The notes beneath the pieces were generated by a model. The model ran no database searches, was not told the DNA's origin, and saw nothing but the letters and a program-made list of their open reading frames with translations. A stretch of 45,892 bases of DNA from contig JABWCI010000011.1 of the NCBI GenBank assembly GCA_013368515.1, positions 1 to 45,892 of the forward strand, given 5' to 3'. A program made the translations under genes and the position numbers. Positions within the stretch are counted from its first letter, which is position 1. Each line of letters starts with the position of its first letter. The stretch is from Candidatus Altimarinota bacterium (GTDB lineage Bacteria > Patescibacteriota > Gracilibacteria > BD1-5 > UBA6164). Shown in pieces: positions 1 to 10,462 of this stretch.

Positions 1-991
1 ATAAATCTAGAGTTTCAGTAGAACCAGCTTTAACAACTAAAGCAGGAGCGAAAGAAACTACAGCAGTTCTATCAGAAGAAAATGCAGCTTTTCCTGATAC
101 TCTTTTACCATTTTTTTCAAAGAAAACTCTAGTAGTAGTAGGAACAGAAGCTAAACCTAATGATTTTACTTCAACTGTATTAACAGAAACATCTTGAGAA
201 CCAGCTGTAAAATCAACTTTAGCAAATCTTACAGTTCCTTCTTCAGGAATTTGAGTTCCATTAACTGCAGAAGCAGGATTTAAAGAAACTTCAACATTAC
301 CACCAGTAACTACAGGAGTAGTAACAGTTGTATTGTCATCTTCTTCAGAAGTATTATCTTCTTCAGTACCACAAGTACCTAATAAAGTACAGATAATATC
401 ATTCATTTCTTCATCTTCAGTAGAAGACATAGCATTAGCACCAGCTTCGAATACGAAACCTCTAGTAGCAGCAGTATCGTAGTTTGTGAAATTTGAAACA
501 ATTCCATTAGCTACAGCGAAAGCTACAACTTGTTCTTGCCAAGTAGTACCTTTTGAAGCATCATATGCATAAGCATCACCGAATGCAGCTTTAACCACCA
601 TACCTACAGCTTCAGCTTTTGATATGTTAGCTTCAGGTCTAAATTGAGCATTTTTAGCAATTAATCCAGCATCAGCTAAAGCTTCAACAGAATAACATGC
701 CCAAGTATTAGGAGTAGTTGCAGAAACATCTGTAAATACACCATCACAAGTAGTTTTTTTATCAAGACCAGCAATACCTCTAGCAACAGCAGCGATTTCT
801 TGTCTTAATACATTTTGATCTAAATTGTAAGCAGCAGGATTAGCTGATTGATCAACTATAACACCAGCTTGAGCTAAAGTGTTAGCAGCTTCAATTTCAG
901 ATGTGCTGTAAGCAGAAACTCCAGTAGTGAAAACACTAGAAACAAGAGTTACTAATGCAACAGCAGCAGTAGATTTTTTAAATAAATTCAT
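1..991 (-). CDS. SLH-domain surface (S-layer-like) protein, C-terminus cut by window edge
   Basis: About 330 residues are visible, starting at the ATG at 991 and running off the left edge. The N-terminus is a classic Sec signal peptide (MNLFKKSTAAVALVTLVSS, cleavage expected near Ala30). Residues about 30-190 look like S-layer homology repeats, with FTDV followed by a W/C-Y-S-V-E-A-L-A-D-A-G-L block and FRPEANISKAEAV. A Glu/Asp/Thr-rich linker follows, then a beta-rich Ig-like stretch. SLH domains usually anchor secreted proteins to the cell wall, so this is probably a major surface protein. All of its roughly 23 visible glycines are GGT or GGA and none is TGA, unlike its neighbours, which suggests strong expression. 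A possible promoter TTACAA-N16-TACAAT lies just upstream, partly inside the preceding gene. Confidence 0.85.
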   Translation of the reverse strand, partial: MNLFKKSTAAVALVTLVSSVFTTGVSAYSTSEIEAANTLAQAGVIVDQSANPAAYNLDQNVLRQEIAAVARGIAGLDKKTTCDGVFTDVSATTPNTWACYSVEALADAGLIAKNAQFRPEANISKAEAVGMVVKAAFGDAYAYDASKGTTWQEQVVAFAVANGIVSNFTNYDTAATRGFVFEAGANAMSSTEDEEMNDIICTLLGTCGTEEDNTSEEDDNTTVTTPVVTGGNVEVSLNPASAVNGTQIPEEGTVRFAKVDFTAGSQDVSVNTVEVKSLGLASVPTTTRVFFEKNGKRVSGKAAFSSDRTAVVSFAPALVVKAGSTETLDL

Positions 992-1036
992 AATTGAAGT
1001 TATTAAATTAAATAAAATATATATATATTGTATGAT

Positions 1037-2074
1037 TTAGAAAATGTCTTGTAATTGTTTTTCAAAATTTTTTCAAGAGAAACTATTAACTATATCTAAA
1101 GCATTGTTTGAAAGTTTATTATAAAGAGCCTCATCGGTTAATATCTCTAAAACTCTCTTAGTAAATTCATCTGGTGACCTTACTAAAAATCAGTTTTGTC
1201 AAGATTTGATTATTTCAGAAACTCAATTGATATCAAAGGCAACCACCGGAACTCATATAGACAGAGACTCTATTATAGTCATTCAAAATGAATCTATCTT
1301 AGAAGGAAAAAGACAAACAAGCGATTTTTGCAAGTTGTCAATTATAGACATTTTGTCTAATAATCATAAAAAAGATACAGATGTATCATCTCTATGTTTT
1401 TCTTTGAAAGATTCTAGTTCAATTCCCTCTCATCATATATTTAACTTAAGTCAAGAAACTTGACTTTTGATAAAATTATAACTTTGAAAAACTTGTTCTA
1501 GATTCTTTCACTCTACCCATCTACCATAAGCAAATATGGTTTTTGAGTTATAGTCTATATTTTTAGCTTTATTCAGTGTGTACTCTATATCCAATACAGG
1601 ATACAAAACTTTTGAATCAACCTTATAAATATCAAACAAACATTTTTTTAAATAGTAGCTATTAGAAATCATCTCGGAAACAAATCTAATAGACAATTTT
1701 TCAAGAATTTTTTTAAACCATGTATAAACGTTTGTATTTTTATAATACCAAGGATAATGATGATGCCACCATATAAGTTTAGCGCGAGAAAAGAAAAGAA
1801 CTTTTGAAAGTACTCATACAAATTGCATAGGTGAATTTCAAATAATTATGTAATCACTATTTCTTATAAGGTAAGCTGTTTTAATTTTGTTAAAACAATT
1901 TATGTTAAAATTTATTTCTTTTGAAAATATCTTTTCATCATAAGAAAAAGTATAAAACTCTACTTTATTTTCTCTTTGAAGTAAATTTGATAAATAAATC
2001 ATCATATTTACAGCTCATCCCCTCTTGTTAACATAAGGGTGTAGCACACTAATAATCTTATTTTTGGGTATCAT
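1037..2074 (-). CDS. GT4-family glycosyltransferase
   Basis: A 345-residue protein starting MIPKNKIISVLHPYVNKRGG. The N-terminal half shows the sugar-acceptor Rossmann fold start (HPYVNKRGGAVNMMIYLSNLL, typical of GT-B enzymes). The C-terminal half carries the donor-binding signature of GT4 enzymes: KIDSFGMTIIESLSMSVPVVAF with the E-x7-E type pattern, then NGVSEIIKSGQNGFLV. No signal peptide is visible, so it should act at the cytoplasmic face, transferring a sugar from a nucleotide donor to a surface glycan or lipid carrier. It lies immediately upstream of the SLH protein gene (45 nt apart), so glycosylation of that surface protein is a reasonable guess, but the acceptor cannot be read from sequence. 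Several motif glycines are UGA. Confidence 0.85.
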
Positions 2075-2087
2075 ATTATTTTAGTAT

Positions 2088-2260
2088 TAAAAATACAAGG
2101 TTAAAGCCTTAACCCAAAAGTTGTAACAACTCTGGGAAACAATAATCAAGAGTACTTGATAACTATTTCCCAAAGTCATTAAAAACAATTAAGATTAGAC
2201 TTAAATTCTTTAAAAATTAATTTCGGATTATTTTAAAGATCCCCGCTTAAATAATACGAG
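2088..2260 (-). ncRNA. Candidate small RNA or structured leader upstream of the glycosyltransferase
   Basis: On the minus strand a good promoter (-35 at 2288-2293, -10 at 2265-2270) should start transcription near 2258. The transcript would fold into several hairpins: a long one at 2133-2172 with TGGGAAA/TTTCCCA ends and an inner ATCAAG/CTTGAT stem, a small AGTTG/CAACT one at 2118-2130, and GGTTAA/TTAACC at 2099-2114 followed by a T-rich tract. The last resembles an intrinsic terminator 16-25 nt before the ATG at 2074. This reads either as a free RNA of about 170 nt or as an attenuated 5' leader. It does not match the conserved cores of SRP RNA, tmRNA or RNase P RNA that I can recognise. Confidence 0.4.
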
Positions 2261-2264
2261 ATAC

Positions 2265-2293
2265 ATATTAATAGTTTTTCTTATTAAAGTCAA
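2265..2293 (-). promoter_or_regulatory. Sigma70-type promoter TTGACT-N17-TAATAT
   Basis: Minus-strand -35 TTGACT (2288-2293) and -10 TAATAT (2265-2270) are separated by exactly 17 nt. It would drive the candidate RNA and the glycosyltransferase gene. It is one of the best promoter matches in the window and sits directly below the phased CTTCACA array. Confidence 0.55.
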
Positions 2294-2309
2294 ACCACCA
2301 AGCACTCAA

Positions 2310-2367
2310 TTCACACAATCTTCACATTTCTTCACAAAGTCTTCACATACATTAAAATTTCTTCACA
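2310..2367. repeat. Helically phased CTTCACA direct repeats
   Basis: Four exact CTTCACA copies start at 2320, 2330, 2341 and 2361, that is at spacings of 10, 11 and 20 bp, with a partial TTCACACA before them at 2310. Such spacing places every copy on the same face of the DNA helix. The array lies 27 bp upstream of the -35 element of the minus-strand promoter. It therefore looks like a binding site for a cooperative regulator or nucleoid protein. No matching regulator can be assigned. Confidence 0.5.
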
Positions 2368-2369
2368 TT

Positions 2370-2410
2370 AAAACAAAAAAACAGCTATAAATAGCTGTTT
2401 TTTTGTTTTA
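2370..2410 (-). terminator. Intrinsic terminator of the pilus operon
   Basis: The palindrome ACAGCTA-TAAA-TAGCTGT is extended by A-rich and T-rich arms on each side, directly after the pilC stop codon at 2416. It closes the minus-strand operon 6996 to 2416. Confidence 0.8.
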
Positions 2411-2415
2411 ATTTT

Positions 2416-3582
2416 TTAAGATTGAGTAATAGTGTCTCATAAATTCATGATAGGTTGCATTATAGCAACGGCAATAAATCATACAATTATAGCCAAACTT
2501 ACAAGGATAAATGGCTCTAAAAGTTTATTTAATACTCAAATAGTATTATCTACTTGATCATCATAGAAATCTGCAACTTTTAATATTGTTTGGTCAAGCT
2601 TAGCAGTTTGTTCTCAAACCTGTATCATTTGAACCATCATATCTGGGAAAAGTTTGTCTCAATCAAGAGATTCCCACATTTTTATACCAGAAGCAATATC
2701 TTCACTTAAAAGAGTAATTCTTTGTTTATAAACCTCATTTCATACAGCATCAGCAGTAATTCTAAGAGATTCAACTATAGAAACTCATGATCAAACCAAA
2801 GAAGAAAATACTCTAGAAAATTTTGAAAGTATAAGTTTTCTATTTATAGTACCAAAAACTGGAATTTTAAGTTTAAAATCATCTAAAACATATAATCAAT
2901 TTGGTGTTTTTCTCCAAGCATATATTCAAAAATATATTATTACAACAACCAAAATCATATACATCCAATAGTTTACGAATAAATCAGACATAAACATAAG
3001 AGCTTTTGTACTTCATGGTAAGTCATCTTTACTATCAAAAATTTCTAATAATTTTGGAACTACCATTATCATCATTACTGCAACAACTCAGATAACTACT
3101 ATGATAATAAACATAGGATACATCATAGCACCTTTTATCTTTCATGAAATAGATTCTACCTTCTCTAACTGATCTGCTAAATCAGATAAAGCTCTATTTA
3201 ATTGTCATGTTTTTTCTCAGGCTTTTATAATTCATATTTCAGCTTCTCAAAAACTATTAGGATATGACATCATACATTCTGAAAGATTTTTTCATTCTTT
3301 TAATTCATCACAAAAAACTCACATTATTTTTTTAAATACTGGGTTTTTCTCTTGTTTTTCAAGAATTATAACTGATTTAACCAATCACATTCATGCATTT
3401 GTCATTGTAGACAAAAGACGATAAAAAATTACTTTTTCTGATACCTTTACCTTTTGAAAAGACATAACAAGATCGTTAAGTTTTTCCATAAAATCTCAGT
3501 TTTTTCATGCAATATTATCATTTTTGACATTGTTGCCAGAATCTGATTTTTTATCATCATCTAGTATTAAAAAATCTGCCAT
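2416..3582 (-). CDS. pilC: Type IV pilus inner-membrane platform protein (PilC/GspF family)
   Basis: A 388-residue protein with the two tandem GspF domains of this family, each followed by hydrophobic segments. Visible family blocks are MTNAGMGLVKSVIILEKQEKN in the first domain, FSRVFSSLVGSGVSIVESL in the second, and a C-terminal segment around LLEPFILVSLAIIVGFIAVAIMQPI that is close to the PilC consensus. The protein sits in the inner membrane and couples the PilB ATPase to pilin assembly. It lies 19 nt after pilB in the same operon. The first 30 or so residues are acidic and variable. The many Gly positions written as UGA fall on conserved GspF glycines. Confidence 0.9.
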
Positions 3583-3601
3583 ATTATATTATTAAAAATT
3601 A

Positions 3602-4870
3602 TTATCCATTTTGTGTTTTTGAAGCTCTATAAACTTCCTCAAGTGAAGTAAGTCAATTTAATGCTTTTATAATTCAATCTTGTTCCAAAGAAATCATTCA
3701 TTCTTTTATGGCTTGTAAATTTATATTATAAGCAGAAGAACCATTCAATATCATTTCTTTAACTCAAGGAGTTATCTCTAAAACTTCGTATATTCAAACT
3801 CTTCATTTATAACCAGTATTATCACAATGTTCACATCAAACTGGTCAATAAAAAGTAGGAGTTTTTAATTTATCTAATCAAACTCTTTCTATTAACTCTT
3901 CTTTCTTAGTTATATTTATAGAGTTTTTTACATTTTCTAAAGTGTCTTTTCAAAGACTTTTTAAATCAAGTGGTTTTTTACAATGAGAACATAATCTTTT
4001 AATAAGTCTTTGTGCAATTATTATATTTACAGATGCCGGTATAAGAAAAGGTTGAACTCACATGTTTAATATTCTAGTTATTGTTTCAGCAGAACTATTC
4101 GTATGTATAGTTGATAAAACCAAATGTCATGTAAGTGATGCTTCTATAGCAATATCAACAGTTTCCTTATCTCTCATTTCTCAAACCATTATTATATCAG
4201 GATCTTGTCTAAGAGCAGTTCTTAATCAATAAGCAAAAGTATATCCAATGTCTGGCTTTACTTGAGATTGATTAATTCAATCTACCTGATTTTCAACTGG
4301 ATCTTCCAGAGTCATTATATTTACATCAACTTTATTTAAATCTGTCAATGCAGAATAAAGAGTAGTAGATTTACCTGATCACGTAGGTCAAGAAGTAAGT
4401 ATAATTCAGTTTGGTAGAGAAATAGCCTTTTGAATCAACTTTAAATTTTGTCACTCAATTCACAATTGAGTTAACTTTGGTATAGTCTTAGATTTATCAA
4501 CTATTCTCATTACTACTTTTTCTCAATGAACAGTAGGAAGAGTAGAGACTCTAAGATCGAGAGATTTTCTTTCTATAGTAGTACTTATTCTACCATCTTG
4601 AGGAATTCTAGATTCATCAATTTTCAAGTCAGACATTATTTTAAATCTGGCAACAATTCAAGAATGAAGGAAGTTTTGGTATTCCAAAATTTCCCTTAAT
4701 TCTCAATCTAGCCTGTATCTTAATCTAACATATGATGATAGTGGCTCTATATGTATATCTGAAGATTCTCAAACTACGGCAGCTAAGATGATAAAATCAC
4801 AAACTTTTTGTATATTATCTCACTTATAAACCATGTTTTTTAGTTCTTCTACTACTTCACTATATTTCAT
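3602..4870 (-). CDS. pilB: Type IV pilus assembly ATPase (PilB/GspE family)
   Basis: A 422-residue hexameric secretion ATPase. In order: an N2-like domain with SSDIHIEPL, the Asp box, Walker A TSGPTGSGKSTT at about residues 158-168, the LEDPVE block, Walker B DPDIIMVGEMRD and the His box [13 protein letters not shown]. Two CxxC pairs follow (CSHC and CEHC) and form the zinc-binding insertion of GspE/PilB proteins. It lacks the N-terminal N1 domain of long PilB proteins, as expected from its short length. It powers pilin polymerisation in the cytoplasm together with PilC. The adjacent genes and the distant pseudopilin, ComF and ComEC support a role in DNA uptake or surface motility. Confidence 0.93.
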
Positions 4871-4884
4871 AAATAAAAATTATA

Positions 4885-6135
4885 TTATTTTAAAATTGCT
4901 TTGTATTCTTCTAGTACACTAGTGTATTTTATTACTTGTTTATATGCTTCATTTATTCCAACTTTTGTACTTAAAGATTTTTGAATATTTGAAATAATTG
5001 TCATTTGCATTTGATTAAGAGTAAGATTTAACTCATTAACTTTCATGCTTGCTCATGTTCATTCACTAGACATAACTTTTTGTACTTCTCATCTAAGTTT
5101 ATTAAAATCAGCAATAAAGTCTTTTATTTGTTTTTCGATTTTGAAAAGTGGTATTCATTTTACATAAAATCTTAATGAAACTTTTACTTTTATTTTTTCA
5201 GTTCATTGTGATTTTTTTAGGTAATCTATAAAGGTAATTCCATTTTCTTGTAAATTAAATGAAGAATCAATATAATCTTCAAATGAAATAGAACTTATAT
5301 CAAATATTTGATTAGCAAATATTCAATAATCCTCTACCTTAGTTTGTCATTTTAAAGTTTTAGATCTAAAATCACTAAAGTCCTTATTTAAATCATAATC
5401 TAATCATACATTTCATGTTTCTTCATCTACTTTTATTTTACCAACATTTTCAATAAAATATAAAAAATCAATTATTGATCACTTAGATCATGTCAATTCC
5501 ATAGTCAATGGAATATAAAAAATATTTGTATCTAAAGAGCTATCTCATATAATTGAAGTATATTCTTCTAATAGTTTTACATCTGATATTCAAATAGCAT
5601 CTTTGTAAGTAAAATTAAATGTTTCCGCAATAGACTCTATATAGTTAACAAACTTATAATCTGATAAAGAATTATCTCATAGGTCAGAAACTGCTTCAGA
5701 ATAAATAGGGAGAATTTTTGAAACAACTTCAGTTTTAGAGTCAAAAGAAGTAGTATCTATATACTTTTTTGATAATTTATCAATAAATACTTCAAAATTT
5801 TCTTCTGTTTTATTATTAAAATTATTATTGTAAAAATCTTTTGTTATAGATTTCAAAACTTCTCACAAATAATCATTTTCTTCAGTTCATTTTGAGTCGT
5901 CTGTTTTAGGTAATACACTTTCTACATTTGCTTTAAATTCATCGTGTGAAACTCATTCTTTTAAAACTCTTTTATAATCACCAAATAAACTCAATGATTC
6001 TTGCTTATAAGCCTCAATTTCTCTAAATCAAGGTAATATATATGTTATAAATAATATTATTAGTACAATTGTTAAGCTAACAAATGAAACTGATGATATT
6101 ACAATAGAATTTTCTTCTCTTTTTGTTCTTTTCAT
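4885..6135 (-). CDS. Membrane-anchored protein of the pilus operon (PilO-like position)
   Basis: A 416-residue protein that starts MKRTKREENSIVISSVSFVS and has one transmembrane segment at about residues 12-33. A long extracytoplasmic portion follows, rich in Asp, Lys and Phe, with coiled-coil-like stretches near the end. I recognise no domain with certainty. Its place between the pilB gene and another single-pass protein, and its topology, match the PilN/PilO alignment proteins that link the platform to the pilus, but this rests on context. Its start is 3 nt after the stop codon of the upstream gene at 6139 and its stop is 14 nt before pilB, so the four genes are surely co-transcribed. Confidence 0.6.
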
Positions 6136-6138
6136 GAT

Positions 6139-6996
6139 CTAAAAATTAATTTTTAATATTATATCAAACAATGTTTTGTTAGTATATCAATTTGATTCTC
6201 ATATAACACTTTCACTTGAGAATATTTTTTGTCTATCAATAAGTGTAAAATCTGTTGAGTTTTTTTCTATATAGTTTAAGAAACTATTAGCTATAGATAT
6301 AGAAGTACCTCAAATTTCATCATAATTTTTCTTTCAAGAAAATCATATAATTCATCTTTCATATCATTGAGAAAAACTAGAACATTTCATAGCTAAAGTT
6401 TTTTTATCAAAATCAATTTCAAGTTTTGAACATTGTACTCTACTTTTATCAATTCAAGAAAATTCATTTTTTAAAGAATTAAATCTTTCAAGAACAGAAA
6501 GAGTAGATAATGTTTCTTTTGATTTATCAATTAAAAAAATCATCTCTTTAGTTTTAGAAAAATTTTCTTGTTCATAAATTTTAACTAAATTTTCAAGTAT
6601 TTTTTTAGATTGTTCCAATTTCTCAGAAGTGAGTTTTGTTTTGTAATAATTTTTTACATATGAAACTGATGAACAATATGGTGATCATTCAGGCTTCTCA
6701 ATTGAAGAATCCATAAATAAAAAACAGATTGAATCTATAATAGCGCTATTGGAAAAATTTTCATTTTTTTGAATATATAAATATCAATATGAAAATATAA
6801 ATAATACCAATGACAACATAAATACCTTTTGAAAAATCTTAGAAACAAGAGAAAGATAATAAAATAAATCTTTCTTTTGCTCCTCTTTTAGTTTTTCAAC
6901 TTCATTTATTAATGATGAATCTGTTGAAAATTCATCAAATATATTCTTTGATGATTCAACAGAACTAGAGCTAGTATTTAATTTTTTTTCTGTCAT
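6139..6996 (-). CDS. Single-pass membrane protein, first gene of the pilus operon
   Basis: A 285-residue protein with a Ser/Glu-rich cytoplasmic N-terminus (MTEKKLNTSSSSVESSKNIF), a Lys/Glu stretch, a transmembrane helix at about residues 55-72, and an external part containing several cysteines. The Cys residues (in SICFLF, SPYCSSV, VQCSKLE, AMKCSSF) could form two disulfides outside the membrane. No family is recognised. It is promoter-proximal in the operon with the 416-residue protein, pilB and pilC, so a structural role in the pilus machine is likely. An in-frame UGA at residue 71 hides most of the gene under the standard code. Confidence 0.6.
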
Positions 6997-7027
6997 ATAA
7001 AATGTTTTAATAAATAATACCTATTTA

Positions 7028-7056
7028 ATAATATCATAAAAAAAATATAATATCAA
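7028..7056 (-). promoter_or_regulatory. Promoter TTGATA-N17-TATTAT of the pilus operon
   Basis: Minus-strand -35 TTGATA at 7051-7056 and -10 TATTAT at 7028-7033 with 17 nt between them, giving a start near 7021 and a 5' leader of about 25 nt before the ATG at 6996. It lies just beyond the terminator of the helicase gene, as expected for a new transcription unit. Confidence 0.5.
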
Positions 7057-7086
7057 AAAAAAGACTTTACATTTTAGTAAAATCTT
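7055..7086 (-). terminator. Intrinsic terminator after the exonuclease-helicase gene
   Basis: A 10-bp stem (AAGATTTTAC with GTAAAGTCTT, one G-U pair) and an 8-T tail on the minus strand directly follow the stop codon at 7087. The T-tract overlaps the -35 of the next promoter. Confidence 0.65.
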
Positions 7087-9699
7087 TTAATACTTCTTTT
7101 TTAATATATCTAAAAACTGTTTTTTAGTTCACTTTTTTATATTTATATCGCTAGGAAATGCCTGATAAAATATTTCTCACCATTTACTATTTATTCTATC
7201 ATCTAATAAAACGACTAATCATGTATCATTTTTTGTTCTAATTAGTCTACCAAATCATTGTTTGAGTTTAATTATAGCTTTAGGTATAGCGTATTCAGAA
7301 AAGCTATCTTTAAAAAAACTACTTCTTGCCATAAATATAGGATCATTTGGAACATTAAAAGGGAACTTATGTATAATTAAATATTTTAAATCATCTCATG
7401 GTATATCTACTCACTCCCAGAAACTATCAGTTCATAATAATATAGAGTTTTCTGGAGATTTTGTGAAGTTTGAAAGTATTTTATTTTTGCTTCATCATAT
7501 AGATTGGGCATAAATATTTATTCATTCCTTTTTTAACTCTATATTACAATATGTATATATTTTTTTTATAACAGAAAAACTAGTAAGTAGAGTAAGAGCT
7601 TTTCATCTAACCAAAGAATAAAACTCTTTTAAAAAAATAACTATTTCATCTCAATTATTTTTTACACTTCATAAATCAGTCGGTATAAATAAAGTTGCTT
7701 GTTTCTTATAATCAAAATCACTATCAAAAGTATAAAAATCAAAATTGTCAAGTTTTATAATGTTTTTAATATAATCAAAAGTATTTCAAATACTAAGTGT
7801 AGCAGAAGTAAGCAAACAACTATCTAGTTTTCACCATAGATTACTATATAAATAATTTCAAGGATTTAACAATGTATATTCAAAACTAACTCAAAATCTA
7901 TCATTTAAAGAAATCATTTTTATAAAATACTTTGAATTAGTTTTGTCAAAAAAGTCTATTATATTTTTGGCTAAACTATCAAAAAATACTATCTCTTTAG
8001 TAAAATCATACTCACTAATTACTTTTAATTTGTCAACAATGTCAAGTAAATCTAAATTTATTTTTGAAAGTATTTGTGAAAAATCTAAATCAGAAAAAAA
8101 ATCATCAGTAGCTAATAAATTTTTATACTGATTATCAACAGGGAGCTTTTTATTTATATATGAAAATGCATAATCATCTATTATTTCTAGATTTGACAAA
8201 AGTGTTTCTTTAGTTCTCAAAAAATCAATTTTTTTAATATTTTTGAAATTAAAAATCTTTTCACATTTATCAAAATATTCTTTTAATTGCTTTAAGTTAT
8301 ATGACTCTCTAAGAGATTCCGTTATAGAATCTTCTATATTATGTGCTTCATCTATAACAAGAGTATTTAAATCAGGTAAAAGTTTAGATTCAGATACTAA
8401 ATCAGTAAAAAGTAAACTATGATTTATTATTACAATATTTGCTTTTTCTACAGATTTCCTAGACTTCAACAAAAATTCATAATCTCTATATTGATTTTTT
8501 TCTTGAAGGGAGTTGAATCAATCACTATTTAAATCTCTAATATATGAATATTCATCTGGATAAAAAGTAAGTTCATCTAATTCTCAATATTTTGTTTCTA
8601 GAAGCCAAAAAGATATTTTTATTAAAAAGCTAACTTCACTATAATTAAAACTTCAAAGAAATATATAATCAAAAAATCACTTTAAACTTATATAATTTTT
8701 TCTTCATTTTAATTTTGTGTAAGTAAATCTTATATCCATATTTTTACTCAAAAAATCTAAATCTTTCATAAATAATTGATCCTGAAGAGTTTTAGTTTTC
8801 GTAGATATATATATTTTTTTATTATTCTTTACAGAGTAAACTATAGAAGGTATTAGATAAGCAAAGCTTTTTCATAGTCAAGTTGGAGCCTCTATAAGCA
8901 TTTTTTTATTACTATTAAAACCTGAAAAAACTTGCTTTGTCATATTTAATTGATTTTCTCTTTTCTCAACTTCAGAAGAGAAATTAAAAAACTTCACAAT
9001 ATCTTCACAATTCAAATTTTCATCAGATATAAATTCATCAACATATTCTGATTTAGATATATTTTTAAGTAAAATTTTTTCAAAAACATCTAAATCAATT
9101 TTTTCTCAAAATTCACTAAAAAGTAAATTTTGTAAAATCTTCACATTTGAATCACTTGAAAGTGAAAAAAGATAATAAATTATTCTTTTTTTATCTTTTT
9201 TTAATTTTCAAAAGTCCTTTAATTGAGCTTTAAATAAATCAACAGTAGCTTTTACATCATTTATAGCTCTATGAGCTCATATAAATTCTATATTATAATA
9301 ATTACAAAGCATTTCTAAGTTAAGTGAAGATTGTGTGAAGTTTAAAAAATTTGCAAGAAAAAAAGTATCAATTTTATTGTTTTTTGAAACATCTATTCAG
9401 TTATTTAGAAAAAAATCTATATCAAAATTTACATTGTGTCACAACAAAATAGAATCACCTATAAAATCAAGTATATCTTGGCTTAAATCCTGTATTTTAG
9501 GAGCTCATAAAACATCACTATCAAATATATTAGTAATATTTGATATTATATCTGGAATTTCTCTCTCTGGATAAACAAAACTAGAATAAGTATCAATGAT
9601 TTCAAATGTATTTTCATCAAACTTTATCATAGCTACTTCTATAATTTTGTCATTATATTTATCTAAACCTGTGGTTTCCAAATCAAAACAAACAATCAT
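7087..9699 (-). CDS. dinG: DinG-type 3'-5' exonuclease/ATP-dependent helicase fusion
   Basis: An 870-residue protein in two parts. Residues 1-170 are a DEDDh exonuclease: FDLETTG at about 5-11, LLCHNVNFD and GAHRAINDVKATVDL (the His-Asp motif). The rest is an XPD/DinG-like superfamily 2 helicase with Walker A EAPTGLGKS at about 272, VIDEAHNIED at about 450, and the motif VI block FGRLIRTKND near 820. The iron-sulfur cysteines of E. coli DinG are missing (KGRKNYIS in place of a KGRxNYxC motif), as in the Firmicute DinG type that also carries the exonuclease. Likely role: unwinding and trimming of DNA during repair. The start MIVCFDLETTG was chosen over an upstream ATG because the exonuclease motif begins there. 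Confidence 0.85.
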
Positions 9700-9713
9700 A
9701 ATTAAAAATTTTC

Positions 9714-9741
9714 TTGAATAAAATAGATATAAGTATATAAT
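9714..9741 (+). promoter_or_regulatory. Promoter TTGAAT-N16-TATAAT
   Basis: Plus-strand -35 TTGAAT (9714-9719) and perfect -10 TATAAT (9736-9741) with a 16-nt spacer. It would start the secreted-protein gene at 9771 with a leader of about 23 nt. It is divergent from the helicase gene. Confidence 0.55.
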
Positions 9742-9770
9742 AATAAAAATAGTAAATAAGAGAAACTTAA

Positions 9771-10430
9771 ATGAAAAAATTAGCAAAAATACTGTTGATA
9801 CTTTTATGAATTACATACTTTAACACAGCATATATGGTTGAAGAAGACCCTTATGTTTGAAAAAGTAATATAGAAAAAACTATTTTAATGTGAAAATATT
9901 TAAATTGACATAGAGAAAACATAATAAATTTTGCAAATAAATATGAGCTTTTAGATGATCAAGATATAAATAAATATATAGAGAAAATTGATTTCCTAAT
10001 AGATTCTTTAAATAAAATACAATCAAATAACTTTGATAAAGATAGAGAGGACTTACTTATATCTACTATATTAAACGAAATAAAAAAAACAAATGAGCAA
10101 TTAAAAGTTGTGCTTATAATAAAAAAGAATAATTTTGAAAAAGACATAAAAGTAAAAAAAGAGATGTATTCTAAGATTGCCAACAAGCTCTCTATAAAAA
10201 TACTTGAAATTCACAATTTACTATATAATGATGAACTAAAAAATAAAAAAATATTATCTGAAAATGAGGTAAGGCTAAAAAATGCATTGAATAAAATAGA
10301 AAATCTTTCAAAAAGACTTAAATATTTCTCTTATATAGAATTTGAGAAACCATCTCAAATTAAAGATGAGTTTTTATATATTTTAAAACAAATAAAAGAA
10401 CAAATAAATATAATAAAGAAAAACATGTAA
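9771..10430 (+). CDS. Secreted helical protein of unknown function
   Basis: A 219-residue protein with an N-terminal signal peptide (MKKLAKILLILLGITYFNTA). The mature part is strongly charged and helical with heptad-like Leu/Ile spacing at about residues 75-215 (for example EIKKTNEQLKVVLIIKK), which suggests a coiled coil or helical bundle outside the membrane. I recognise no domain. It forms its own transcription unit between a good promoter and a bidirectional terminator. Its few glycines are UGA, including position 13 inside the signal peptide. Confidence 0.7.
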
Positions 10431-10462
10431 AAAAGACAATCATTAATGATTGTCTTTTTTTA
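10431..10462. terminator. Bidirectional terminator
   Basis: AAAAGACAATCA-TTAA-TGATTGTCTTTT is a near-perfect palindrome with A- and T-tracts, placed between convergent genes. It includes the last codons of the pseudouridine synthase gene on the minus strand and follows the secreted-protein stop on the plus strand. Confidence 0.85.

Noticed and set aside
2088-2260. SRP, tmRNA, RNase P or 6S identity for the structured region
   Set aside because: None of the conserved core sequences is seen, and the predicted fold is a series of separate hairpins.
2310-2367. CRISPR array or replication origin at the CTTCACA repeats
   Set aside because: Repeats are only 7 bp with no unique spacers. They differ from the DnaA box, and no dnaA or dnaN is nearby.
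9505-9786. Longer N-terminus for the exonuclease-helicase from an ATG at 9786
   Set aside because: It adds a hydrophobic stretch before the exonuclease motif and runs through the promoter of the divergent gene. MIVCFDLETTG at 9699 is the family start.
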